Counted from the first letter of the stretch, positions 1 through 5,820 are shown. The stretch is DNA of 5,975 bases from Alphaproteobacteria bacterium (GCA_030424705.1 JAUHWJ010000142.1:1-5975), one strand, 5' to 3'. Numbers and translations are program-made. The notes: a model not told the origin generated them from the sequence alone.

Positions 1-52
1 TGTCCGGCTGCGAAAGCCCTTCGATGCCGAGAAGATGGCGATGTGCGAACAA
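1..52 (-). CDS. pyrB: Aspartate carbamoyltransferase catalytic subunit, N-terminal fragment (runs off left edge)
   Basis: Only the first 17 codons are present. Reading the minus strand from the TTG at 52-50 gives MFAHRHLLGIEGLSQPD. The HRHLLGIEGLS segment is the characteristic N-terminus of alphaproteobacterial aspartate carbamoyltransferase, the cytoplasmic enzyme that joins carbamoyl phosphate and aspartate in the first committed step of pyrimidine synthesis. I chose the TTG start because a minus-strand GGAG (plus-strand 59-62) lies 6 nt upstream, and because family members begin only a few residues before HRHLLGIEGL. No ATG or GTG in this frame competes nearby; another TTG further upstream would add an unlikely Pro-rich extension. 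The gene is divergent from the photolyase gene, 95 bp apart. The active-site motifs lie outside the window, so the call rests on the N-terminal signature alone. Confidence 0.75.
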   Translation of the reverse strand, partial: MFAHRHLLGIEGLSQPD

Positions 53-147
53 GGCGGGCTCCGGCTCTGGTCGCCCCGTCTTAGCGGCGGGGCCGGGGGG
101 CGGCAAGCGGCCTTGATCCGGGGGGCGGGCGCGCCAGTTCCGGCCGC
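53..147. promoter_or_regulatory. Divergent intergenic region between pyrB and the photolyase gene, with inverted repeat
   Basis: This 95-bp gap must hold the 5' regions of both divergent genes. It is very GC-rich and I see no convincing -10/-35 pair for either direction. It contains the inverted repeat GCCCCG (73-78) / CGGGGC (88-93) with a 9-nt loop, which would lie in the pyrB leader just upstream of its GGAG (59-62). Whether it acts as an RNA hairpin or is a by-product of high GC cannot be told here. The photolyase ATG has no good Shine-Dalgarno at normal spacing; the nearest G-rich run (about 120-129) is too far upstream. Confidence 0.4.
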
Positions 148-1671
148 ATGGCCAAGACTCTCATCCCCGTGCTGGGGGACCAGCTTTCCCTCTCGCTCTC
201 CTCGCTTCGCCACGCGGACAGGAAAGATGCCGTGATCCTCATGGCTGAGGTCGCGGCGGAGGCGGATTACGCCCCGCATCACCGCAAGAAGCTCGCCTTC
301 GTCTTCTCCGCCATGCGCCATCACGCAGCGGCGCTGCGGGCGGAGGGATGGGAGGTCGACTACGTCCGGCTCGATGACGACGGGAACGAGGGGAGCCTCG
401 GCGCGGAGGCGGCGCGGGCGGCGAAGCGGCACGGCGCGGCGCGCATTGTCGTCACGGAGCCGGGCGAGCATCGGCTCATGGCGGAGATGCGGGGCTGGGA
501 AGAGGCGCTCGGCCTTCCCGTGGAGATCCGCGAGGATGACCGCTTCCTCGCCTCCCATTCCGAGTTCGACGCCTGGGCGGAGGGGCGGAAGCAGCTTCGC
601 ATGGAGTACTTCTATCGAGAGATGCGGAAGAAGACCGGCCTCCTGATGGAGGAGGGCGAGCCCGCCGGCGGGCGCTGGAACTTCGACGCGGAGAACCGCA
701 AGCCCGCCTCCGACGATCTCTTCATCCCCGACGCCTTCGCCGCGGAGCCGGACGAGGAGACCGAGGCCGTCCTCGAGATGGTCGAGCGCCTTTTCCCGGA
801 CCGGTTTGGCGACCTCCGCCCCTTCCGCTTCGCCGTGACACGAGCGGGAGCGGAGGCCGCGCTCGACCATTTCATCGAGCATGCGCTGCCGCGATTCGGG
901 GATCATCAGGACGCGATGCTGAACGGGCGGCCCTTCCTCTGGCATTCCGTCATCAGCCTCTATCTCAACGCCGGGCTGCTGGAGCCCCTCTCGATCTGCC
1001 GAAGGGTGGAGGAGGCCTGGCGCGCCGGCGCCGCGCCGCTCAACGCGGCGGAGGGCTATATCCGGCAGATCATCGGCTGGCGCGAATTCGTCCGCGGGAT
1101 CTACTGGCGCGAGGGGCCGGACTACCTCCGCCGCAACGCGCTTGGCGCGCACCGCCCGCTCCCCGCCTTCTACTGGACGGGGGAGACGGACATGGCCTGC
1201 ATGGCCGACGCGATCGGCCAGACGAAGCGGGAGGCCTACGCCCATCACATCCAGCGCCTGATGGTGACGGGCAATTTCGCGCTTCTGGCCGGGATCGACC
1301 CGCACGAGGTCCATGAATGGTATCTCGCCGTCTACGCCGACGCCTATGAATGGGTGGAGGCGCCGAACACGCTCGGCATGGCGCTCTTCGCGGACGGCGG
1401 CCTCCTCGCCTCGAAGCCCTATGCGGCCTCGGGCGCCTACATTGACCGGATGTCGGACCATTGCGGCCGCTGCCGCTTCGATGTGAAGGCGAAGACGGGG
1501 CCGAAAGCCTGCCCGTTCAACGCCCTCTACTGGGACTTCATCGCAAGGAACGAGAAGACGCTGCGCGGCAACCCCCGCCTCGGGCCTGTCTATTCCACCT
1601 GGGGCCGGATGAAGCCCGAGGCGCGCGACGCGCTCCGCGCCAGCGCGGCGCGGTTTCTCGCTTCGTTGTGA
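148..1671 (+). CDS. phrB: Iron-sulfur bacterial cryptochrome/(6-4) photolyase (FeS-BCP, PhrB/CryB type)
   Basis: Product of 507 residues, in the DPRP/FeS-BCP clade typified by Agrobacterium PhrB and Rhodobacter CryB. PhrB uses blue light and FAD to repair (6-4) pyrimidine photoproducts; CryB has also been linked to light signalling. The N-terminal alpha/beta antenna domain starts with LIPVLGDQLS (residues 4-13), the usual opening. The C-terminal half is the helical FAD domain. Four cysteines at 351, 439, 442 and 455 match in spacing the [4Fe-4S] ligands of Agrobacterium PhrB (350, 438, 441, 454), including CGRC at 439-442. The HHIQRLM motif (His366-His367 onward) corresponds to the active-site histidine region of (6-4) enzymes. 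Family members bind a ribityllumazine antenna; I infer this here by homology. The ATG at 148 fits the family N-terminus although no strong ribosome binding site precedes it. The gene appears monocistronic. phrB versus cryB naming is uncertain; the family call is firm. Confidence 0.93.
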   Translation: MAKTLIPVLGDQLSLSLSSLRHADRKDAVILMAEVAAEADYAPHHRKKLAFVFSAMRHHAAALRAEGWEVDYVRLDDDGNEGSLGAEAARAAKRHGAARIVVTEPGEHRLMAEMRGWEEALGLPVEIREDDRFLASHSEFDAWAEGRKQLRMEYFYREMRKKTGLLMEEGEPAGGRWNFDAENRKPASDDLFIPDAFAAEPDEETEAVLEMVERLFPDRFGDLRPFRFAVTRAGAEAALDHFIEHALPRFGDHQDAMLNGRPFLWHSVISLYLNAGLLEPLSICRRVEEAWRAGAAPLNAAEGYIRQIIGWREFVRGIYWREGPDYLRRNALGAHRPLPAFYWTGETDMACMADAIGQTKREAYAHHIQRLMVTGNFALLAGIDPHEVHEWYLAVYADAYEWVEAPNTLGMALFADGGLLASKPYAASGAYIDRMSDHCGRCRFDVKAKTGPKACPFNALYWDFIARNEKTLRGNPRLGPVYSTWGRMKPEARDALRASAARFLASL

Positions 1672-1679
1672 GGGGCGGC

Positions 1680-1719
1680 GCCGGCGCGGCCGGCATTCAC
1701 CTCAGGGCGTAGCGCCTGA
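1680..1719 (+). terminator. Possible transcript-end hairpins after the photolyase gene
   Basis: Two adjacent hairpin-forming sequences follow the stop codon. The first is GCCGGC (1680-1685) paired with GCCGGC (1689-1694) across a 3-nt loop. The second is TCAGG (1702-1706) paired with CCTGA (1715-1719), with two further inner C-G pairs around a TAG loop. Neither has a downstream T-run, so neither is a classical intrinsic terminator. The call rests on position and pairing only. Confidence 0.3.
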
Positions 1720-1721
1720 CA

Positions 1722-1941
1722 AATCCGCCCGAGCGGCCCCTCGACGCCGATATGCCGCTGCCCCGCCGCGCTCGTCGTTGAGACCTTCCACCCTGCCCGA
1801 AGGCCGCTCCGGCGCCGCCTGCGCCGCGTACCCTTGCGCCCGCGTCGCCGGCTTCAGCGCCGCCGGCGGATACTCCATCGCCGTTCGGGCGGCCCGGCAT
1901 GCCCGGACGACCCGCGCGGCCTGCGCCATAGCGTCCACCAT
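1722..1941 (-). pseudogene. Frameshifted, truncated remnant of a 2-keto-4-pentenoate hydratase (MhpD/fumarylacetoacetate hydrolase superfamily) gene
   Basis: On the minus strand an ATG at 1941-1939, preceded by AGGAG 7 nt away, opens a frame whose first 43 residues resemble the N-terminus of the MhpD family, especially the YPPAALKPATRAQGYAAQAA stretch (codons 24-43; family form roughly PxxLRPAxxAEAYAVQxA). Family resemblance then stops in that frame and resumes one nucleotide over, as AGWKVSTTSAAGQRHIGVEG (from 1796). This is the family's GWKIxATSxAGQxHIGVDGP block. The frame change lies between about 1812 and 1794. Similarity ends near 1722, after about 73 codons of a protein normally near 260 residues, so the metal-binding and catalytic parts are missing. 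Intact homologues hydrate 2-hydroxypenta-2,4-dienoate in aromatic meta-cleavage pathways. The remnant abuts the 3' end of the photolyase gene, which runs convergently. The ribosome binding site is still good, so a short nonsense peptide could be made. Confidence 0.65.
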
Positions 1942-2040
1942 TCAGGCGCTCCTCTCCTCGCGCGGCGTCGTCCCGCGCCGGCATCGCGACGCCTGACGAA
2001 GATCGGCCCGCGTCGTGCGCGACGGGCGTGATCCTGAAGC

Positions 2041-2121
2041 CCCGATCCGAAATTTTCTTCCCATGACTAAACATTTACAAGTCTCGTTATGTCGAAATGA
2101 ACCGTCGTCGTGAGACAGCCC
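2041..2121 (+). promoter_or_regulatory. AT-rich putative promoter region of the Amt-MCP fusion gene
   Basis: From about 2048 to 2100 the base composition drops sharply from the surrounding high GC, with AAATTTTC, TAAACATTTA and TCGTTATGTCG stretches. ATGACT (2063-2068) resembles a -35 element and GTTATG/CGTTAT (2085-2091) could be a weak -10 at 16-17 nt spacing; TTTACA (2074-2079) is an alternative -35. TAAA-CA-TTTA (2068-2077) is a small dyad. None matches consensus well, so the region is the call and not any specific hexamer. Confidence 0.35.
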
Positions 2122-2133
2122 CCAAAATTTTGG
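2122..2133. promoter_or_regulatory. 12-bp perfect palindrome overlapping the Amt-MCP ribosome binding site
   Basis: CCAAAATTTTGG at 2122-2133 is a perfect palindrome in a GC-rich genome. Its last two bases are the first two of the Shine-Dalgarno GGAGG (2132-2136), which lies 6 nt before the ATG at 2143. It could be a protein-binding operator or a site that affects ribosome access. A 12-nt palindrome without a spacer makes a poor RNA hairpin, so DNA-level binding is the more natural reading. No known regulator is assigned. Confidence 0.4.
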
Positions 2134-2142
2134 AGGTTCTGC

Positions 2143-4350
2143 ATGAAGAAGACGGCGAAACTGGCGTCGCATGTCTTGGCCCTCGCGCTGTTCGCATCGA
2201 GCGGCCTTAACGCAAGCGTGGACGCGGCGGAGCCGGCGGCCTCGCAGGGCGATCATGTCTGGGTGCTGACGGCGACCGCGCTGGTTCTCTTCATGCAGGC
2301 GGGGTTCATGCTGCTCGAATGCGGCATGGTTCGCTCGAAGACGACGATCAACGTCGCCATGAAGAACGTGCTGGATTTCCTTCTCGCCGCGATGATGTTC
2401 TGGCTCATCGGCTTCATGCTGATGTTCGGCCCGACGATCGGCGGCCTCTTCGGCTTCGGCGGCGGCATGGCGGCTGCGGACCGGCCTTCGACCTACGACC
2501 TGCTCTTCCTCTGCTTCCAGATCACCTTCGTCGGCACGGCGGCGACAATCGTCTCCGGCGCCGTGTCCGAGCGCATGACGTTCTCCGGCTACGCGCTGAT
2601 GGTCGCGGCGCTCAGCGCCGTTATCTATCCGGTGTTCGGGCACTGGGCGTGGGGCTCGGCGCTCGTCGGCGGCGAGCCGACGCTGCTCGCATCGATCGGC
2701 TTCATGGACTTCGCCGGCTCGACCGTCGTGCATTCCGTCGGCGCCTGGGCCGCGCTCGCCGCGCTCGTCGTGCTCGGGCCTCGTCTCGGGCGCTTCAAGC
2801 CCTCGGGCGAGGTGCAGGAGATGCCCGGCCACAATCCGGTGCTCAGCGGCTGCGGCGCGCTCATCATCATGGTCGGCTGGATCGGCTTCAACGGCGGCTC
2901 GGCGCTCGCCTTCAGCGATGCGGTGCCGCGGATCGTCGCCAACACCCTGCTCGCCGGGGCCGCGGGCGGAATCGCGGGGATGGCCTTCGGGCGGTATCGG
3001 GACGGGCGGGTGATGAAGTTCGACCGCATCGTCAACGGCCTTCTCGGCGGCCTCGTCGCCATTACGGCCGGGTGCGATGTGGTCGGCCTCCAGGGCGCTG
3101 TCGCGATCGGCGCCCTTGGCGGGCTCGTCGCGCAGGTCGCGAATGACTGGCTTCTCTATCGCGCGCGGATCGATGATGTGGTCGGCGCCATCGGCGTCCA
3201 CGGCGCCGCGGGCGTGACCGGGACATTGCTCGTCGCGGTCTTCGCGCCCGTGGAAAGCCTCGCGGCCGGCGGGCGCCTCGCGCAGCTTGGCGCCCAGGCC
3301 GCCGGCGTCGCCCTTTGCGCCGTCTGGGCGTTCGGGACAGTCTATGCGGCGCTCAAGGTCATCGGGCTCTTTATCCCGCTCCGCGTCTCCGCCGATGAAG
3401 AGGATGTCGGGCTGAACACCGCGGAGCACGGCGTCACGCTCGGCACCGGGCATGTGCAGCAGATGCTGTCCACGATGCTCGCGAACGAGGGGCTCGAGCC
3501 TGAACTCGTCGCCGTCGAGCCCGGAGACGAGGCCGGCGAACTGGCGGAGCTCTTCAACCGTCTGCTTCTCAGCATGCGGGCCCGCAACGCCAGAACCGCG
3601 ATGGAGGCGCGCCTCCGTCATGAGCGACTCCGCGCGCGCAAGCAGACGGATGACGAGGTCGTCGCCGAAATCAACCAGATCATCGCCCAGGCCACGGAAG
3701 GGGCTTTCCACGGCCGCCTCGATCTCGGGCAGGCGAACGGCGTGCTCGCCACGGTCTGCGCCGGCTTCAACCAGCTTCTCGACGTGATGGACGGCGTGAC
3801 GGTCGATCTCGCCGGCGCGATGGAGCGTCTCGCGAACGGCGACCTGAAGACGGAGATGCCGAACCGGGGCGCAGGCGCCTTCGCGGCGATCTCCGCGAAC
3901 TACAACGGGTCGATCCGCCGGCTCCGCGCGAAGGAGGAAGAATCCGGCGCCGTGCTCGGCGCCATGTCGAGCGAAGCCCGCTCCGTCACCGGGGATGCGT
4001 CCTCCGCCATCGAGGCGATCGAGCGCGCGTCCCGCGAGGCCGTCTCCATCGTCTCGGTCATCGACGAGATCGCGAGGAAGACGACGCTCCTCGCCTTCAA
4101 CGCCTCCATCGAGGCGGCGCGGGCGGGCGGGCACGGCGCCGCCTTCGGGGTGGTCGCGAAGGAAGTGCGCACCCTCGCGACCCGGGTGCGCGAGGCCACC
4201 GATCAGGTCGGCGTCGCCATGGACGCGAACGCCTCGCAGGCCGCCCTGGCCTCCGCCGCGGTCGGCAAGATCACGTCGACCCTGAACCGGATCGAGGCGG
4301 AACTGCTGTCCCTGATCGACCGCGAGGAAGCGGTCAGCAAGGTCGCCTGA
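2143..4350 (+). CDS. Ammonium transporter (Amt)-HAMP-methyl-accepting chemotaxis fusion protein, putative ammonium chemoreceptor
   Basis: Product of 735 residues from the ATG at 2143, chosen because GGAGG lies 6 nt upstream and the protein then opens with a signal-like segment (residues 1 to about 29). An upstream in-frame GTG at 2110 would place the ribosome site inside the gene. Residues about 38-425 form a full Amt/Rh channel. Key residues equivalent to E. coli AmtB are present: Asp189 and His197 in DFAGSTVVH (D160, H168), His353 in GVHG (H318), gate phenylalanines Phe129 (F107) and Phe249 (F215), and Ser253 (S219). Residues about 437-480 and 505-597 look like successive HAMP modules (GDEAGELAELFN 461-472; LANGDLKTEM from 563). 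Residues about 600-735 are a short MCP coiled-coil hairpin with the tip TTLLAFNASIEAARAG (647-662). I infer that ammonium binding or passage is relayed to a CheA/CheW-type output; transport may also be retained. No glnK neighbour is visible, unlike typical amtB loci. The tip deviates from consensus (Arg645, Gly663, Ala666) and the hairpin arms are short. Confidence 0.94.
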   Translation: MKKTAKLASHVLALALFASSGLNASVDAAEPAASQGDHVWVLTATALVLFMQAGFMLLECGMVRSKTTINVAMKNVLDFLLAAMMFWLIGFMLMFGPTIGGLFGFGGGMAAADRPSTYDLLFLCFQITFVGTAATIVSGAVSERMTFSGYALMVAALSAVIYPVFGHWAWGSALVGGEPTLLASIGFMDFAGSTVVHSVGAWAALAALVVLGPRLGRFKPSGEVQEMPGHNPVLSGCGALIIMVGWIGFNGGSALAFSDAVPRIVANTLLAGAAGGIAGMAFGRYRDGRVMKFDRIVNGLLGGLVAITAGCDVVGLQGAVAIGALGGLVAQVANDWLLYRARIDDVVGAIGVHGAAGVTGTLLVAVFAPVESLAAGGRLAQLGAQAAGVALCAVWAFGTVYAALKVIGLFIPLRVSADEEDVGLNTAEHGVTLGTGHVQQMLSTMLANEGLEPELVAVEPGDEAGELAELFNRLLLSMRARNARTAMEARLRHERLRARKQTDDEVVAEINQIIAQATEGAFHGRLDLGQANGVLATVCAGFNQLLDVMDGVTVDLAGAMERLANGDLKTEMPNRGAGAFAAISANYNGSIRRLRAKEEESGAVLGAMSSEARSVTGDASSAIEAIERASREAVSIVSVIDEIARKTTLLAFNASIEAARAGGHGAAFGVVAKEVRTLATRVREATDQVGVAMDANASQAALASAAVGKITSTLNRIEAELLSLIDREEAVSKVA

Positions 4351-4414
4351 AGGGTTCGGCCGGAGCGCGCCGGCGCACCCGGAGCGGCTCGGGACAGCAG
4401 GGCGCCCCGCGAGG

Positions 4415-4498
4415 CTCGCTCATGGCCGCATCGCCGAGCACAAGATCAACCGGATCGACGATCTGCTCCCCCGGCGTTTTGCTGCCGCGGCGGCCTGA
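4415..4498 (+). pseudogene. C-terminal remnant of an IS66-family transposase (TnpC)
   Basis: One plus-strand frame ending at the TGA at 4496-4498 reads LAHGRIAEHKINRIDDLLP followed by RRFAAAAA and stop. The RIAxHxxxRIDxLLPW block just before the stop is the hallmark C-terminus of IS66-family TnpC transposases. Here the usual Trp after LLP is Arg. The frame stays open upstream to about 4373 (residues AHPERLG and so on), but I see no clear family match there, and nothing of the DDE catalytic core remains. It is a decayed fragment of a protein normally around 500 residues. Confidence 0.72.
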
Positions 4499-4544
4499 CA
4501 ACGCGGTCGCTCCGGCGCAAAGAACAACGACACCGGACGCTCAC
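4415..4544 (+). mobile_element. Relic right end of an IS66-family insertion sequence
   Basis: The transposase tail (stop at 4498) is followed 46 nt later by ACACCGGACGCTCAC, ending at 4544. Read inward on the minus strand it is GTGAGCGTCCGGTGT, close to the GTAAGCGTCCGG-type terminal inverted repeats of IS66 elements, with one change (GTGA for GTAA). A short gap between tnpC and the terminal repeat is normal for the family. The left end, tnpA and tnpB are absent, so the element cannot move. The left limit is uncertain: the relic could extend back to just after the Amt-MCP stop at 4350. A target-site duplication cannot be checked because the left end is lost. Confidence 0.6.
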
Positions 4545-4680
4545 GAATGATTTCCTTGGGCGCAAGACGATCAAGCCATTGCGGCGCCGACCGACGCCCG
4601 AGGCCTTGCCGGTCATGGCGGGCGCCGCTCGGAGAATCGGGCGCAGCCCCAAGCGAAGAGGGGTCATTGGTCGAGGTCGC
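4545..4680. other. Intergenic stretch without a recognisable gene
   Basis: Between the IS66 relic and the AT-rich leader of the next gene I find no reading frame that matches a known family. A plus-strand frame stays open from the relic to a TAA near 4710, and a minus-strand frame covers 4446-4667. Both are arginine- and proline-rich, as expected from high-GC noise. The stretch may be degraded flanking DNA brought in or exposed by the insertion sequence. Confidence 0.4.
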
Positions 4681-4757
4681 TCAAATTCTGTCTGGCCTTT
4701 TGAGAGTCATTAAGGCAGATTTTTAGCTCTAGTGTAGTATGTGGAAAGGGTTTCTCC
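4681..4757 (+). promoter_or_regulatory. AT-rich leader/promoter region of the CTERM protein gene
   Basis: The GC content falls abruptly here. Candidate promoter elements are TTGAGA (4700-4705), four of six bases from a -35 consensus, and TAGTAT (4735-4740), a -10-like hexamer, but the two are spaced too far apart to work as one pair. The ribosome site is likely GGAAAGGG (4743-4750), 7 nt before the ATG at 4758. It is purine-rich and not a perfect GGAGG. Confidence 0.35.
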
Positions 4758-5612
4758 ATGCGGCTCGCCGTTCTTCCCCTCGCATCCGCCTTCCTGTTCC
4801 TATCCGCCCAGTTCGCCGGGGCAGTGGTAGTTCAAACAGTCCGAACCACCGCAGATCCGATCCCCGGTTCCATTGATGTGGACTTGGATTCCGAGTCTGC
4901 GGCGACACCGGACGGGATCGACGAGGACATTTTCGCACAATCTGTCGGTCCTAACGGAAGTTACACCGTGTCGGCCAGCGCCGGGCGCTTTGGACAGGTC
5001 GGCCTCTTCGGGCGCACGATCATTCCGGGCCGCTTCTCGTCCGAGGTCGAGATCCTCGACAACGACATCTTCAACCCGACCACCAGCCCGCGCAGCGCCA
5101 TGGCGAACTTCATCGTCGATGGCGGCGACATGGTGCTGGTCGCGGGGACGGGTTCGTCTCTGTCGTTCAACCTCTTCATCGAAGCGGCTGTGGGTGGTTC
5201 CGTGCAGACCGTGTTCAATTCCTTGGTCCGCCTGGAGGTCGACGCGAGCGGCGCGACACAGCTGTTCACGTCGGGAGATTCCCTGGGCGCACAGAAAACC
5301 TCGAACCCCTTCGCCGTGGAGATCCCGCTTTCCTTCCAGAGCGTCGATCTCGGGATTGTCGGTCCGAACGAGACGCTGGGGCTGCGCTACACGGCCTCCT
5401 TCGATGCGTTCGTGACCGGCTTCGCCGAGGTCGTCGAGTTCGGATTCAGCGATCCCCTGACGGTCGGGCTCGAGCCGGCCTCGATCCGGTTCGAGCCGGC
5501 TATGCTGGACGGGGTCCCGCGGGTCACGCCGGTGCCCGTGCCCGCCGGAGGGCCGCTGCTGCTCGCAGGCCTCGCCGCCCTGACCTTTGTTGCGCGACGG
5601 CGCCGCGGCTGA
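4758..5612 (+). CDS. Secreted protein with VPLPA-CTERM-like exosortase sorting signal, function unknown
   Basis: Product of 284 residues. Residues 1-22 form a Sec signal peptide (MRLAVLPLASAFLFLSAQFAGA, cleavage likely after AGA). The C-terminus has the three-part sorting signal of the PEP-CTERM/VPLPA-CTERM class: the motif VPVPAGGP (259-266), a hydrophobic helix (about 267-279) and an RRRR cluster (280-283). In that family an exosortase cuts the tail at the membrane and the protein goes to the cell surface or an extracellular matrix. The mature region (about 23-255) is acidic, cysteine-free, rich in Ser, Val and Gly, and likely all-beta; I recognise no enzyme motif and assign no function. 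The variant VPVPA for VPLPA is mild. No exosortase gene is in the window; these substrates are usually scattered away from it. The gene appears monocistronic, following the IS66 relic by about 210 bp. The ATG is supported by the signal peptide and a purine-rich ribosome site. Confidence 0.85.
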   Translation: MRLAVLPLASAFLFLSAQFAGAVVVQTVRTTADPIPGSIDVDLDSESAATPDGIDEDIFAQSVGPNGSYTVSASAGRFGQVGLFGRTIIPGRFSSEVEILDNDIFNPTTSPRSAMANFIVDGGDMVLVAGTGSSLSFNLFIEAAVGGSVQTVFNSLVRLEVDASGATQLFTSGDSLGAQKTSNPFAVEIPLSFQSVDLGIVGPNETLGLRYTASFDAFVTGFAEVVEFGFSDPLTVGLEPASIRFEPAMLDGVPRVTPVPVPAGGPLLLAGLAALTFVARRRRG

Positions 5613-5672
5613 GGGCGTCCGGGTTGCGCCCTTCGCTGCGCCGCTCATGATCGACGGGCGGCGGCGCCGTCG
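5613..5672 (+). terminator. Possible transcript-end hairpins after the CTERM protein gene
   Basis: Directly after the stop codon, GGGCG (5613-5617) can pair with CGCCC (5627-5631) over a 9-nt loop. Further on, CGACGG (5652-5657) can pair with CCGTCG (5667-5672). Neither is followed by a T-run, so intrinsic termination is doubtful. These are only the best candidates by position. Confidence 0.25.
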
Positions 5673-5770
5673 TATGGGGATCCCGGTCGGGGCGCTGCGC
5701 CAGCCCGCACCATAGACCACCGCCAGACGCCGTCCGGTGACAAGGCTGTGTGGTGGGCAGACATCACAGG

Positions 5771-5794
5771 CGCCGCCGCTACGGCGCGGCGGCG
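5771..5794. repeat. GC-rich inverted repeat (hairpin) in the right-hand intergenic region
   Basis: CGCCGCCGC (5771-5779) and GCGGCGGCG (5786-5794) form a perfect 9-bp stem around a 6-nt loop (TACGGC). With no T-run it is not a standard terminator. It might be an extragenic palindrome or a bidirectional transcript end. I see no second copy in the window. Confidence 0.5.
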
Positions 5795-5802
5795 TCACGT
5801 AT

Positions 5803-5820
5803 CGTGTGCGCGCGCGCGCG
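5803..5820. repeat. 18-bp alternating pyrimidine-purine (CG-rich) tract
   Basis: CGTGTGCGCGCGCGCGCG is uninterrupted pyrimidine-purine alternation, mostly CG dinucleotides. Sequences of this type can adopt Z-DNA under negative supercoiling and are prone to slippage in length. It sits between the hairpin at 5771-5794 and a lower-GC stretch. No coding role is seen. Confidence 0.55.

Noticed and set aside
35..235. A 66-codon plus-strand frame overlapping the photolyase start
   Set aside because: Its good third-position GC comes from overlap with pyrB on the other strand and then with the photolyase in another frame. The peptide has no recognisable content.
1942..4134. A 730-codon open frame on the minus strand opposite the Amt-MCP gene
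   Set aside because: It is a mirror of high-GC codon use in the real gene. The translation is rich in Arg, Asp, Glu and His with no domain, while the plus strand encodes clear Amt and MCP motifs.
4446..4667. A 73-codon minus-strand frame across the IS66 relic
   Set aside because: It overlaps the transposase tail and terminal repeat in antisense, has an Arg-rich composition, and matches nothing I recognise.
4681..4757. Sigma-54 promoter or CtrA box upstream of the CTERM gene
   Set aside because: TGGC at 4693-4696 lacks a TTGC partner at the needed spacing, and TTAA at 4710-4713 is followed 7 nt later by TTTT, not TTAA.
4800..5798. A 332-codon minus-strand frame opposite the CTERM protein gene
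   Set aside because: Low-complexity Arg/Gly/Asp-rich translation without family features. The plus-strand frame has a signal peptide and a sorting tail.
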